A DNA stretch of 21,009 nucleotides from RGUW01 sp049421025 (GCA_049421025.1 JBMSMG010000027.1:1-21009); one strand, 5' to 3'. Counted from the first letter of the stretch, positions 7,600-15,847 are shown. Notes: a model not told the origin generated them from the sequence alone. A program made the numbers and translations.

Positions 7600-8952
7600 A
7601 TGCTGGCGATGGCCGATTGCCGCTGCATGGTCAGCCTGACAATCTGTAAGCCGGTGGCATGGCTGACCTCGATTCTGATCGGCTGCAGCCTTGGCTCCGC
7701 TACCACAGGGCTGCTGGGCCAAGGCGCGATCGCAGCAGAGCCTGACGCTGCAGCCCAGACGCAGCAACCGCTTCAGCCATCAGCGCCGTCCTGGCCGACG
7801 CTGCAGAGCCTGCTCAACCTTCCTGACTGGATCAATCTTGAACTGGATTGGACAGCAGAGCCCATGGGAGGCAACAACCCAACCGTCAATCCGGCTGGGG
7901 CTGCGGCATGGATTCAACAGGTCGTGATCTCCAGCGAATTCAGCAGCGGGCTCAACAAACCCACAGCCCAGTGGCAGGAATTCGATCATTGGAAGCTTGC
8001 GCTGCAGTTGAGCAGCTTCAGCGGCAATCCAAACTTGAATCTGGATCTGGGTGCAGCCTTCCCGCTGCAGACCACGGCCCATCCGGTTGGACTTTGGCTC
8101 ACCGAGGCCAGCCTGCAGCGCAGCGCCGGCCAGGGCGATGTCAATCTCAAAGCAGGCTTACTGCCGCTCAATCCGAGCTTTATCGAAAACCCGAGTCTCG
8201 ACAGTTACATCCACTCAGCACTGAACAACACGCTCAACCTTCTGATCCCTGGATTACCGATCAATCCCTTTGTGGCTCCTGGTGCCGAAGTGCATTGGCG
8301 ACCTGGCGCGGGCCATGAGATCCGCATCGGCAACTACTGGCTTGACTCAGAAACAGCACTGGCCTCGATGCTGGGTGTCGACCCGGTGCAACCAGATGTG
8401 CGCGGCACCTTGCAGATCGTGCAGTGGAACCTGAGCCGCCTGCCAGGTAGCCGGCGCGTTGCAGATCCGATCCAGAGCCCACAAGGCCCAATCAGCCGGC
8501 AGCTGCCACCACCGTTGCTGCAACTGGGTGCCTTCAGCACCACCGCCAGCAGTGATCTAGCACCGGCTGCCTCCAACCAAGGTGTCTACGGCAGCCTGAC
8601 CCTGCCGGCAACACTGCCGATCGGACTCGACAACCGGCTGTGGATCGCCCTGAGCAATGGCTTCAACGCTGAGGCCAACCCTTTCCCCTTGTTTGTAGCG
8701 GGTGGATGGCTCAACCAGGGGCTGATTCCAGGACGCCCTCTTGATGTGCTGGCTTTCGGCTTTGGCCGCACCAGCTTTAGCCCCCAGCTCTCGCCAGGGA
8801 CCTTTGAAGCGGTGCTTGAACTCAACTACGCCATCAGCATCAACGCACAACTCACGCTCCAACCGGTGATCCAGTGGATCGCCAACCCCGGCGGAGGCAA
8901 TGCCGGCCCTAGCGCCTGGGCAGGTGGGCTACAGATCAACTTGACCCTTTAA
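7600..8952 (+). CDS. OprB-family carbohydrate-selective porin-like outer-membrane protein
   Basis: About 450 residues beginning with a signal peptide: a hydrophobic run around AWLTSILIGCSLGSATTG, ending in AIAAEP, a good signal peptidase I site. The mature part is rich in alternating hydrophobic strands with many Asn, Gln, Gly and Leu, and its end, ELNYAISINAQLTLQPVIQW followed by IANPGGG, matches the C-terminal OprB motif in which a beta-strand pair leads to 'QY..NPGG'. Cyanobacterial OprB-like proteins often carry an SLH domain; this one does not appear to. The last residue is Leu rather than the usual aromatic residue of outer-membrane barrels. Start candidates are ATG 7600, 7609 and 7627; the last gives the cleanest signal peptide. 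It is divergent from the K+ channel and followed by a ClC gene 66 bp on. Confidence 0.75.
   Translation: MLAMADCRCMVSLTICKPVAWLTSILIGCSLGSATTGLLGQGAIAAEPDAAAQTQQPLQPSAPSWPTLQSLLNLPDWINLELDWTAEPMGGNNPTVNPAGAAAWIQQVVISSEFSSGLNKPTAQWQEFDHWKLALQLSSFSGNPNLNLDLGAAFPLQTTAHPVGLWLTEASLQRSAGQGDVNLKAGLLPLNPSFIENPSLDSYIHSALNNTLNLLIPGLPINPFVAPGAEVHWRPGAGHEIRIGNYWLDSETALASMLGVDPVQPDVRGTLQIVQWNLSRLPGSRRVADPIQSPQGPISRQLPPPLLQLGAFSTTASSDLAPAASNQGVYGSLTLPATLPIGLDNRLWIALSNGFNAEANPFPLFVAGGWLNQGLIPGRPLDVLAFGFGRTSFSPQLSPGTFEAVLELNYAISINAQLTLQPVIQWIANPGGGNAGPSAWAGGLQINLTL
7726..7733. repeat. HIP1 octamer GCGATCGC
   Basis: A further HIP1 copy, inside the signal-peptide-encoding part of the porin gene. Confidence 0.8.
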
Positions 8953-8972
8953 CGCCTAAGCCACCAATGTCA

Positions 8973-8990
8973 AGGGCCTACCACGGCCCT
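8973..8990. terminator. Perfect 6-bp stem-loop between porin and ClC genes
   Basis: AGGGCC (8973-8978) and GGCCCT (8985-8990) form a perfect GC-rich stem around the loop TACCAC. It lies 21 bp after the porin stop and 28 bp before the first possible ClC start. No run of T follows on either side, so a rho-independent terminator is only weakly supported; it could instead be a processing or attenuation element. Confidence 0.35.
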
Positions 8991-9018
8991 GAATCCTGAC
9001 CACAACAATCCCTCATCG

Positions 9019-10395
9019 ATGCATCAGTGCCCTGCATGCACAGGCATCTGGATCGATGATGGCGCCGGTATGCAGCAGCGGTCTTTAGACACCATGGAGT
9101 CAAGCAACCCAGCCGTGCTGCCCAGAGCGATCAACGGGTTAGTACTCCTTGCCCAACTCGCTCTGATCGGGCTGTTGGTGGGTCTGGCCTGTTGGCCGCT
9201 GAATCTGATCGACCGTTGGCAGGATCTCATTCTGGAGAGGCTGCCTTTTTTTGCTGGTGGCACTTGGGGGAGCTCGCAACTGCTGATCGCCTGCAGCCCG
9301 CTTGTGGCGATGCCACTGCTGCTGGTGCTGCAGGCCACGAGCTGGAGACAAGGAGCCGGCTCTGGCATCCCCCAAACGATGGTCAGCCTCGAGCAACCCG
9401 AGCATGCACCAGCGCAAATGGCGAGCCGTTCTGTCGTGCAACGCATGGTGCTCTGGACAATCGCGAGCCTGACCTTGCTGCCGCTAGGGCGCGAAGGTCC
9501 GGTTGTGCAAGTTGGAGCAGCGGTGGCGTATCAGCTACGTCAACGCTGGCCCAGGTTGCTCGAGCGCATCAAGCACAGCGATTTGATTGCGCTCGGGGCC
9601 GGTGCGGGCCTCTCCGGCGGGTTCAACACCCCTTTTATGGGGGTGGTGTTTGTCGCCGAAGAACTCACCCGACGCTTTGCCGCCCAGGTGATCTGGCCTG
9701 GGCTGATGGTCTGCGTCATCGCCGCTGAAGTCAGCAACTTCGGCGGGCAACCCTTGTTTGCACTGGGTGTGGTAGCGGACCAAGTTGTCGAGTCTTCGCA
9801 ACTGCTTTGGGGCGCTCTACTCGGGGTGATTGGAGGCTTGGGGGGCGGATTATTTGCCTGGCTGCTGCTCAAAAGCACATGCTGGATCGTTCCCAGAGCG
9901 AGGCAGCAGCCCTGGCTCTGGGGACTGCTGCTTGGCGGTGCATTGACGCTGCTGACGCTGCTCAATGGCGGAGCCAACAGCGGCGATGGTGAGGCACTCA
10001 TGCGCTCGTTACTGAGCAATCCAGATGAGCATGCAGTCAACCTGTTGATGGCGATCTCCCGTGTCATCGGTCCTTGCTTGACCTTGGGAGCCGGCATTCC
10101 TGGGGGGTTGATCGACCCTGCCTTTGCGATTGGCGCGGCGCTTGGTGATTTGGTGGGCCAACTGAGCCATCACAGCGTGTTCTGCATCACCTTTGGGATG
10201 ACAGCTGGACTCGCGGGTGCCACCCAACTACCAGCCATGAGCTTGGTATTTGCGATCCGCATGGCGGGTGATCAACAATTACTACCTGGGGTTGCTATGG
10301 CTGCAGTGATCGGCTCCTACATGGGACGCGTTTGGCTGCATACGCCTATATATCACGCCCTGACCGAGTTGCTGAACCCCAAACGCGCGTCATGA
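9019..10395 (+). CDS. ClC-family chloride channel/antiporter
   Basis: A 458-residue multi-spanning membrane protein. The ClC signatures are GSGIP at residues 114-118, GREGP at 157-161 with gating Glu159, and GFNTPFMGVVFVAEE at 201-215. The double Glu at 214-215 matches the position of the internal proton glutamate of E. coli ClcA, so a 2Cl-/H+ exchanger is more likely than a channel. The fourth motif reads GAGIPGGLIDPAFAIG at 357-372, where most members have GGIFAP, a noticeable change in the anion pathway. No C-terminal CBS domains are present. The start is uncertain: ATG 9019 is the longest option, with ATG 9070 and 9094 as alternatives (the latter gives MESSNPAVL ahead of the first membrane helix). 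The stop overlaps the start of the hydrolase gene (ATGA). Confidence 0.88.
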   Translation: MHQCPACTGIWIDDGAGMQQRSLDTMESSNPAVLPRAINGLVLLAQLALIGLLVGLACWPLNLIDRWQDLILERLPFFAGGTWGSSQLLIACSPLVAMPLLLVLQATSWRQGAGSGIPQTMVSLEQPEHAPAQMASRSVVQRMVLWTIASLTLLPLGREGPVVQVGAAVAYQLRQRWPRLLERIKHSDLIALGAGAGLSGGFNTPFMGVVFVAEELTRRFAAQVIWPGLMVCVIAAEVSNFGGQPLFALGVVADQVVESSQLLWGALLGVIGGLGGGLFAWLLLKSTCWIVPRARQQPWLWGLLLGGALTLLTLLNGGANSGDGEALMRSLLSNPDEHAVNLLMAISRVIGPCLTLGAGIPGGLIDPAFAIGAALGDLVGQLSHHSVFCITFGMTAGLAGATQLPAMSLVFAIRMAGDQQLLPGVAMAAVIGSYMGRVWLHTPIYHALTELLNPKRAS

Positions 10396-10994
10396 GCCAT
10401 CCGCCACTTGTGCTGGTCCACGGCCTGTGGAACTCACCGCGCTTGTTCAACAGGCTCATTGCTCAGTTGGCCGGGCAGAGGGATCCTCTGCTGATCCCCC
10501 ATTTGACACACGGTCTGGGTCAGGTTCCCCTGCGAGACTTAACGAGCCAGCTCGATCAGCAGATTCAACAAAGCTTTGGGCCCCATGAACCGATCGATCT
10601 TCTTGGCTTTTCCATGGGAGGACTCATCGCGCGGGCTTGGATTCACTGGCATGGCGGACATCGGCGCACCCGCCGCATTGACTGTGTTGGCAGTCCTCAG
10701 CGGGGGACACTGACTGCTCAACTCGTGCCAAGAGCCATCTTGGCCGGCATTGCCGATATGAAGATCGGCAGTCAGCTCATCAAAGACCTTGCTGCCGAGC
10801 ACCAGCACAAGCCAGAGATCCTGGGGAGCATTGATTGCCGCAGCTATTTCTGCAGCACCGATCTGATGGTGATTCCGAGTTGGCGGGGAGTCCTCCCGGT
10901 TGGCAAGGTGAGACGACTACCTTCATTCGGGCACCTCGGCTTGATTAGGCACCCCCGCTGTGTTGCAGCTCTGGCACAAACATTGCTGCAATAG
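10392..10994 (+). CDS. Alpha/beta hydrolase (lipase/esterase-like)
   Basis: A 200-residue protein of the alpha/beta hydrolase fold with a complete apparent catalytic triad: nucleophile Ser74 in GFSMGG, Asp157 in STDLMV and His181 in FGHLGL. The oxyanion segment LVLVHGLWNSP is at residues 7-17. It resembles small cyanobacterial and plant lipase-like proteins of the triacylglycerol lipase/acyl-hydrolase group. I see no signal peptide or transmembrane segment, so it is probably cytoplasmic or peripheral. ATG 10392 overlaps the ClC stop by four bases, suggesting coupled translation. The substrate cannot be read from the sequence. Possible in-frame starts farther upstream would lie within the ClC gene and do not add conserved sequence. 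Confidence 0.8.
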   Translation: MSHPPLVLVHGLWNSPRLFNRLIAQLAGQRDPLLIPHLTHGLGQVPLRDLTSQLDQQIQQSFGPHEPIDLLGFSMGGLIARAWIHWHGGHRRTRRIDCVGSPQRGTLTAQLVPRAILAGIADMKIGSQLIKDLAAEHQHKPEILGSIDCRSYFCSTDLMVIPSWRGVLPVGKVRRLPSFGHLGLIRHPRCVAALAQTLLQ

Positions 10995-11014
10995 ACATCG
11001 AGGAATCAGAAGCA

Positions 11015-11074
11015 ATGGTTCGCCAACGACAAACAACGCGCAAGACCGCCTTCAGTCAAGACAAATCGCCTTAA
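11015..11074 (+). CDS. Possible 19-residue basic peptide (very uncertain)
   Basis: Between the hydrolase and the HdeD-like gene, ATG 11015 opens a 19-codon frame (MVRQRQTTRKTAFSQDKSP) ending at TAA 11072. GAGGA at 11000-11004 lies about ten bases upstream. The peptide is strongly basic. A frame this short is expected by chance, and I recognise no family. It may simply be the 5' leader of the HdeD-like gene. Confidence 0.12.
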   Translation: MVRQRQTTRKTAFSQDKSP

Positions 11075-11103
11075 GGTGAATTACAGACATACAACTCCAG
11101 AAC

Positions 11104-11622
11104 GTGTCGGTTCCCGCTTCTCCCACCCTGCGCTGGGTCACAGCAGCATTGCTGTTTGCTGCAGCGGGGCTCTCGATCGTGGTTCCGTTTGTCTCGGCCA
11201 CCCTGCTGACGATCGCCATTGGCGCTGTGGCGGTGATCGCCGGCGTCACGCAGGTGCTCAGACTGAGCGGCGAGGCTGATCTCAAGGGCAAGATCTTTCG
11301 CCTGCTCTCCGGCCTGCTCTATTTCGGTGGCGGCATCTGGGTGCTGGCTTTTCCAGTGGAAAGCGAAGTCAGCCTGACCCTGTTTGTCGGGTTCCTGTTG
11401 GCCTTTGAAGGGGTCATGGAACTGGCGGCTGCGGCCACCAGCTCGGGGCCGGCCAGGGGTTTGGTGCTGATCGATGGAATCGTCACCGCCATTTTGGGCG
11501 GCATGCTGATCGCCGAATGGCCCACCGACAGCATCTGGGCGATCGGCATGTTGTTTGGCATCGGCCTGGCCTTCTCGGCTGTGAATCTGATCACTGCCCC
11601 CTCAAATGGGGCCCAGGCCTGA
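11104..11622 (+). CDS. HdeD/DUF308-family membrane protein
   Basis: A 172-residue protein with six hydrophobic segments in three hairpins: residues about 10-30, 33-53, 66-85, 89-108, 118-138 and 142-162. This repeated pattern with short polar turns (LRLSGEADLKGKIFRLLSG) is the DUF308/HdeD layout. HdeD is linked to acid resistance in E. coli, but the molecular role of the family is unknown. The start is GTG 11104 with no ribosome binding site at the usual distance (an AAGGTGA stands 24 bases upstream), so it could be translated from a leaderless or non-canonical site. Its TGA directly abuts the stop of the convergent oxoprolinase gene. Confidence 0.8.
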   Translation: MSVPASPTLRWVTAALLFAAAGLSIVVPFVSATLLTIAIGAVAVIAGVTQVLRLSGEADLKGKIFRLLSGLLYFGGGIWVLAFPVESEVSLTLFVGFLLAFEGVMELAAAATSSGPARGLVLIDGIVTAILGGMLIAEWPTDSIWAIGMLFGIGLAFSAVNLITAPSNGAQA

Positions 11623-14600
11623 TCAAGCAGGCGGGCCGTAGCCGCCACCACCTGGGGTTTCAATCACCAGGGCATCGCCAGAGCCGATCGAACCGCTCCA
11701 GCATCCGGGTAGCTCTAGGCCTGAGCCATCGGCGCGCAGCAACGTGTTGCGCCCGCATTGACCTGCGTTGCCGCCCGACAGCCCGGCAGGGGCGGCGATG
11801 CGCGAACCACTGATCAGCGATAGCTCCATGGCTTCCAGAAAGCGCAGCTGACGCACCACCCCATCACCCCCGCTCCAGGTGCCAAGGCCGCCAGAACCAC
11901 GGCGGATCGCCAAGCGTTCAACCCGCAACGGCAGGCGCTCTTCGAGCACCTCAGGGTCAGTGAGGCGTGAGTTGGTCATGTGGCTTTGAAATGCGCTGCC
12001 CCCCGCATAGCCAGGCCCGGCGCCGCAACCACCGCCGATGGTTTCGTAGTACTGGCAATGGGCATTGCCAAAGCTGAGGTTGTTCATGGTGCCCTGCGAA
12101 GCGGCCTGGATCCCAAAGGCCAACAACAGAGCATTGGCCGTGGCCTGTGAGATTTCGACATTGCCTGCCACAACCGCGGCTGGCGGCCGCGGATTGAGCA
12201 GAGTCCCCTCGGGCACAATCAGATCAAGTGGTGCAAAACAGCCGGCATTGAGCGGGATCGATTCAGCCACCAGACAGCGCATCACATAGAGCACCACTGC
12301 CCGGGTCACCGCCAGCGGGGCATTGAGATTGCCGCTGTGCTGAGGTGAGCTGCCGCTGAAATCGATGCGCAGGCGCTGCTGCGTTGGATCAACGCTGACG
12401 GCTACCTTGATCATGGCGCCGTGATCCAGCGTGACTGCGGCCTGTGAGCTGCGCAGTCGCTTGATCAACTGCCGCACGGCGGCCTCGGCATGGTCTTGGA
12501 CATGAGCCATGTAGGCCTTGACCTCGGCCAGGCCATGACGGTGGGTCAAGGCAACCAACAACGCCGCCCCCAGCCGGTTGGCTGCGACCTGTGCCTGCAG
12601 ATCGGCGAGCAGCATGCCTGGATTGCGCACGGGATAGCGCAGCGCAGCAAAACGCTGTCGCCACAACGGCTCATCGATGCTGCCGCCGCTCAGAAAGACC
12701 TGGTTGTCGAGCAAGAGCCCCTCATCATCGATGTGGGTGCTTCCAGCAGGCATCGAGCCAGGCGTGATGCCACCGACATCGGCGTGGTGACCGCGACTGG
12801 CCACAAAAAAGAGCGGTTGCTGCTGATCAGCCCCTTCGGCAAACACCGGGGTGATCGCGGTGATGTCGGGCAGGTGCGTACCGCCGTTGTACGGGTTGTT
12901 CGACAGCACCACATCGCCAGGGACAAGCGGCGGACGTTCGCCGCGGGCGATCGCAGCCAAAAGACTGGCCACGCTCTCGCCCATCGAACCCAGATGCACC
13001 GGGATGTGGGGAGCATTGACCACCAGCGCACCCCGCGCATCAAACAGTGCACAGCTGAAATCGAGGCGCTCACGAATGTTGAGTGAGCGGGCGCTCTGCT
13101 GCAGCTGCAGCCCCATGGCCACTGCAATCGCCGCAAAGCGATGCTGGTAGAGCTCAAGCAGCACCGGATCGGCGGTGCTGCCGGCGGCCGCCGCCTGTGA
13201 CGTGAGCACTGGTGAGCGTGCTGCAGCCGTGGCCGTCAGCAACAGCGAACCATCGGCCAGATGCTGCAGCTGCCAACCGGGCTCGAGCACAAGCGTGGTC
13301 ATCGCATCGACCACGATGGCCGGGCCGCTGAGCAGCTGGTCCACAGGCAGCTGCTCACGCCGCCACAGCGGAACCTGCTGCCAGCCGCCCTGCGGCAACC
13401 ACAGAGGCGTGGTCGCTTGTGCCCGCTGAGCAGACGGCGCAGCCAGGGGCGCGCTGGGTTGCGGCTCAGCGCTCAACAGCGCTGCAGGCTCGAGCGGCTG
13501 GGTGTGCAACTCGAGCAGGACACGCTCGAGCACCAACGCATCGATGTCAGTGCAGTAGCCGTAAAGCTGCTGATGGCGATCAACAAAGGCGCGCTGCAGC
13601 GCCTCGAGCGCTTGAGCTGCGTCTGCAGGATCAAGCAGTCTCGAAGCTGAAGACGTCCATGGCAGCATGAAGCCCTGCTCCTGGGCCGCCTGACGCACCT
13701 CGAGCTGGACGCTGACGCTGAGTCCAGCCGTGCTGCAACCGCTCGCTTGGGCCAACTGCTCAGAGCCCTGGGCCACCAACTGCTGCAGCTGGCCCGGCAG
13801 GGCCGCGACCAGTTGCTGTGTCAACGGTGCGCGCAAGGAGCGCTCCAGCAACAGCGACTGAGGGGCAATCCCAATGCCATAGGCCGACAGCACACCTGCC
13901 AGGGGGTGCACCAGCACCCGTTGCATGCCCAGCTCTGAGGCCAGGCGACAGGCATGCTGGGCCGCAGCACCGCCGTAGCTCACCAGCAACGCCTCGCGCG
14001 GATCCTCACCGCGCTGCAGCGACAGACGCCGGATCGCCGCCGCCATGGTTTCAATGGCGATCTGCAAGGCGCCATCGGCGAGCTGCTCAACGGTGATCGA
14101 CGCGCGCCAGGGCAACATTGCGCTGGCCAGTGCCGCAAACCCTGAGCGAACGGCACCAACATCAGGCGGCTGATCGCCGTCAGGGCCAAACACCTGCGGC
14201 AGGGCCGCAGCAGGCAAGCGGCCCAGCAACAGATTGGCATCGGTCACTGTCAGCGGTCCACCGCGGCGGTAGGCCGCAGGCCCTGGATCAGCACCGGCTG
14301 AACCTGGCCCCACCCGCAGGCGCCCCTGCTCAAAGGCAATCAGCGAACCGCCGCCCGCTGCCACGGTGTGGACCGGCAGCATGGGCGCCTGCACCTGCAG
14401 GCCGCTGATCGTGGTGAGAGGGCTGCGCTGCCACTGCAGGTCAGCACCACAGTGGAACACATCGGTTGAGGTGCCGCCCATGTCGAAACCGATGACCGGC
14501 TGCGGCGGCAAGCCCGCCAGGGTCAGGGCCTGCCGTGCCACGGCGATCGCACCCACCATGCCGCCGGCGGGTCCCGACAAGATGGTGTCCTTGGCATGCA

Positions 14601-15372
14601 GCAAGGGCCGGACTGCAAGAGCACCACTGGAGCGCATCACCCGCAGCCGTTGCGCTCCCCCCAGAGCGTGCTCGAGTTGATCGAGGTAATCGTTCAACAC
14701 TGGAGCCACCGCCGCCTCGACCAACGTGGTCTGGCCGCGGGGCACCAGGCGCGGCTGGCGGCTGAGCTGGTGCGACAGACACAACGACTGCGGCATGAAC
14801 GCCTTGAGCCAGTCGCCTAGACGTTGCTCATGCTCGGGGTTGCGGTAGCTGTGCAGCAGGGCAACGGCGATGCTGCGGTAGCCATCGGCCATGGCCTGCT
14901 GCACCTGCTGCTTGAGCGCTTCATCAAGCTGCAGAGGCTCCAGCTCGCTGCCGTCGGCCGCCAGTCGACCACCCACCTCGAGCACCCGGCACGCGGGGAG
15001 CTCCGGGCGCTCCAGCGCCAAGGCAAACAGATCAGGCCTGTGCAGATCACCGATCGCGAGCAGATCGCCAAAACCTTGGTTCATGAACACCAGCACCGGA
15101 GCGCAGCGGCGCTCCAGCAGGGCATTGGTCGCCACAGTGGTGCCCAGCCGCAGCTCACCGATCAGGCCAGCCGGCACGGGTTGATCGGGCCTCAGATCGG
15201 CCAGCTCGGCAATCGCGCGTACAGCCGGATCACCGCTGAGCCCAGGCTGCACCGAGAGCACCTTGCGCAGGTGCCACTGACCGCGCGGGTCAACGGCCAC
15301 CACATCGGTGAAGGTGCCGCCGCGATCGACCCAGACCCTCCAGCCGGGGTTCAACTCAGCGGTAGTTCTCAA
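11623..15372 (-). CDS. 5-oxoprolinase / hydantoinase A-B fusion protein
   Basis: A 1249-residue cytoplasmic enzyme, similar in length to eukaryotic 5-oxoprolinase (about 1288). It should hydrolyse 5-oxoproline (or a related cyclic amide) with ATP. The N-terminal HyuA part starts WVDRGGTFTD (residues 14-23) and contains the actin-like motif GFDMGGTSTDVFH at 295-307. A low-complexity Ala/Gln/Pro linker lies near 640-735. The HyuB part begins at DPVLLELYQHRF (residue 735) and includes SLNIRERLDFSCALFD, HIPVHLGSMGESV, NNPYNGGTHLPD and, near the end, GGGCGAGPGYAGGSAFQSHM and RRGSGGLGTWSGGDG. Bacteria often encode A and B separately. The TTG at 15372 overlaps yajQ by 17 bp; TTG 15354, one base after the yajQ stop, is an equally possible start and keeps the VDRGGTFTD motif. 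N-methylhydantoinase activity is the alternative. Confidence 0.9.
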   Translation of the reverse strand: MRTTAELNPGWRVWVDRGGTFTDVVAVDPRGQWHLRKVLSVQPGLSGDPAVRAIAELADLRPDQPVPAGLIGELRLGTTVATNALLERRCAPVLVFMNQGFGDLLAIGDLHRPDLFALALERPELPACRVLEVGGRLAADGSELEPLQLDEALKQQVQQAMADGYRSIAVALLHSYRNPEHEQRLGDWLKAFMPQSLCLSHQLSRQPRLVPRGQTTLVEAAVAPVLNDYLDQLEHALGGAQRLRVMRSSGALAVRPLLHAKDTILSGPAGGMVGAIAVARQALTLAGLPPQPVIGFDMGGTSTDVFHCGADLQWQRSPLTTISGLQVQAPMLPVHTVAAGGGSLIAFEQGRLRVGPGSAGADPGPAAYRRGGPLTVTDANLLLGRLPAAALPQVFGPDGDQPPDVGAVRSGFAALASAMLPWRASITVEQLADGALQIAIETMAAAIRRLSLQRGEDPREALLVSYGGAAAQHACRLASELGMQRVLVHPLAGVLSAYGIGIAPQSLLLERSLRAPLTQQLVAALPGQLQQLVAQGSEQLAQASGCSTAGLSVSVQLEVRQAAQEQGFMLPWTSSASRLLDPADAAQALEALQRAFVDRHQQLYGYCTDIDALVLERVLLELHTQPLEPAALLSAEPQPSAPLAAPSAQRAQATTPLWLPQGGWQQVPLWRREQLPVDQLLSGPAIVVDAMTTLVLEPGWQLQHLADGSLLLTATAAARSPVLTSQAAAAGSTADPVLLELYQHRFAAIAVAMGLQLQQSARSLNIRERLDFSCALFDARGALVVNAPHIPVHLGSMGESVASLLAAIARGERPPLVPGDVVLSNNPYNGGTHLPDITAITPVFAEGADQQQPLFFVASRGHHADVGGITPGSMPAGSTHIDDEGLLLDNQVFLSGGSIDEPLWRQRFAALRYPVRNPGMLLADLQAQVAANRLGAALLVALTHRHGLAEVKAYMAHVQDHAEAAVRQLIKRLRSSQAAVTLDHGAMIKVAVSVDPTQQRLRIDFSGSSPQHSGNLNAPLAVTRAVVLYVMRCLVAESIPLNAGCFAPLDLIVPEGTLLNPRPPAAVVAGNVEISQATANALLLAFGIQAASQGTMNNLSFGNAHCQYYETIGGGCGAGPGYAGGSAFQSHMTNSRLTDPEVLEERLPLRVERLAIRRGSGGLGTWSGGDGVVRQLRFLEAMELSLISGSRIAAPAGLSGGNAGQCGRNTLLRADGSGLELPGCWSGSIGSGDALVIETPGGGGYGPPA
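12947..12954. repeat. HIP1 octamer GCGATCGC
   Basis: A HIP1 copy inside the hydantoinase B part of the oxoprolinase gene. Confidence 0.8.
14543..14550. repeat. HIP1 octamer GCGATCGC
   Basis: A HIP1 copy inside the hydantoinase A part of the oxoprolinase gene. Confidence 0.8.
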
Positions 15373-15847
15373 ACTGCAGCGGCACCTCGACGTCCTGAGC
15401 TTTGAGCAGGGTGATCGCCGCCTGCAGATCGTCTTTGCTCTTACCGGTGACGCGCAGGCTGTCGCCCTGAATGGCCACGGTCACCTTCTTGAGCTCGTCG
15501 CGCACGGTTTTGCTGAGCTTTTTGGCCAGCTCCTGGGAGAGGCCCTTGCGCAGCTTGACCACCTGCTTGACGCGGTTACCGCCCACAGGCTCGGGGGGTT
15601 GAAAGTCGAAGATCTTGAGCGAGAGGTTGCGCTTGGTGGCCTTCTGGCGCAGGACATCTTCGATGGCCTGCAGCGTCATGTCGCTGGCGGTGGTGATCAC
15701 CAGCGCGGTCTCCTCAAGCTCGATCTCGGTGCCTGAATCCTTGAGGTCGTAGCGCTGCGCGACATCGCGGCGCACCTGGTCAACGGTGTTGACCAGTTCT
15801 TGACGGTCAAAATCGCTGACGCAGTCAAAGCTGAAGGAATCGGCCAT
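15356..15847 (-). CDS. yajQ: YajQ family nucleotide-binding protein
   Basis: A 163-residue cytoplasmic protein of normal YajQ length. It begins MADSFSFDCVSDFDRQELVN and contains QRYDLKDSGTEIELEE, KIFDFQPPEPVGGNRVKQVV and, near the end, VTGKSKDDLQAAITLLK and PLQFENYR, all diagnostic of the family. YajQ proteins bind nucleotides; some homologues in Xanthomonas and Pseudomonas bind cyclic-di-GMP and act as regulators. The role in cyanobacteria is not established. ATG 15847 was chosen because it gives the family N-terminus; the frame extends 54 codons upstream but without similarity. It is transcribed towards the oxoprolinase gene, which it overlaps or nearly touches, so the two may be co-transcribed. 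It is divergent from the MAPEG gene across 71 bp. Confidence 0.95.
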   Translation of the reverse strand: MADSFSFDCVSDFDRQELVNTVDQVRRDVAQRYDLKDSGTEIELEETALVITTASDMTLQAIEDVLRQKATKRNLSLKIFDFQPPEPVGGNRVKQVVKLRKGLSQELAKKLSKTVRDELKKVTVAIQGDSLRVTGKSKDDLQAAITLLKAQDVEVPLQFENYR

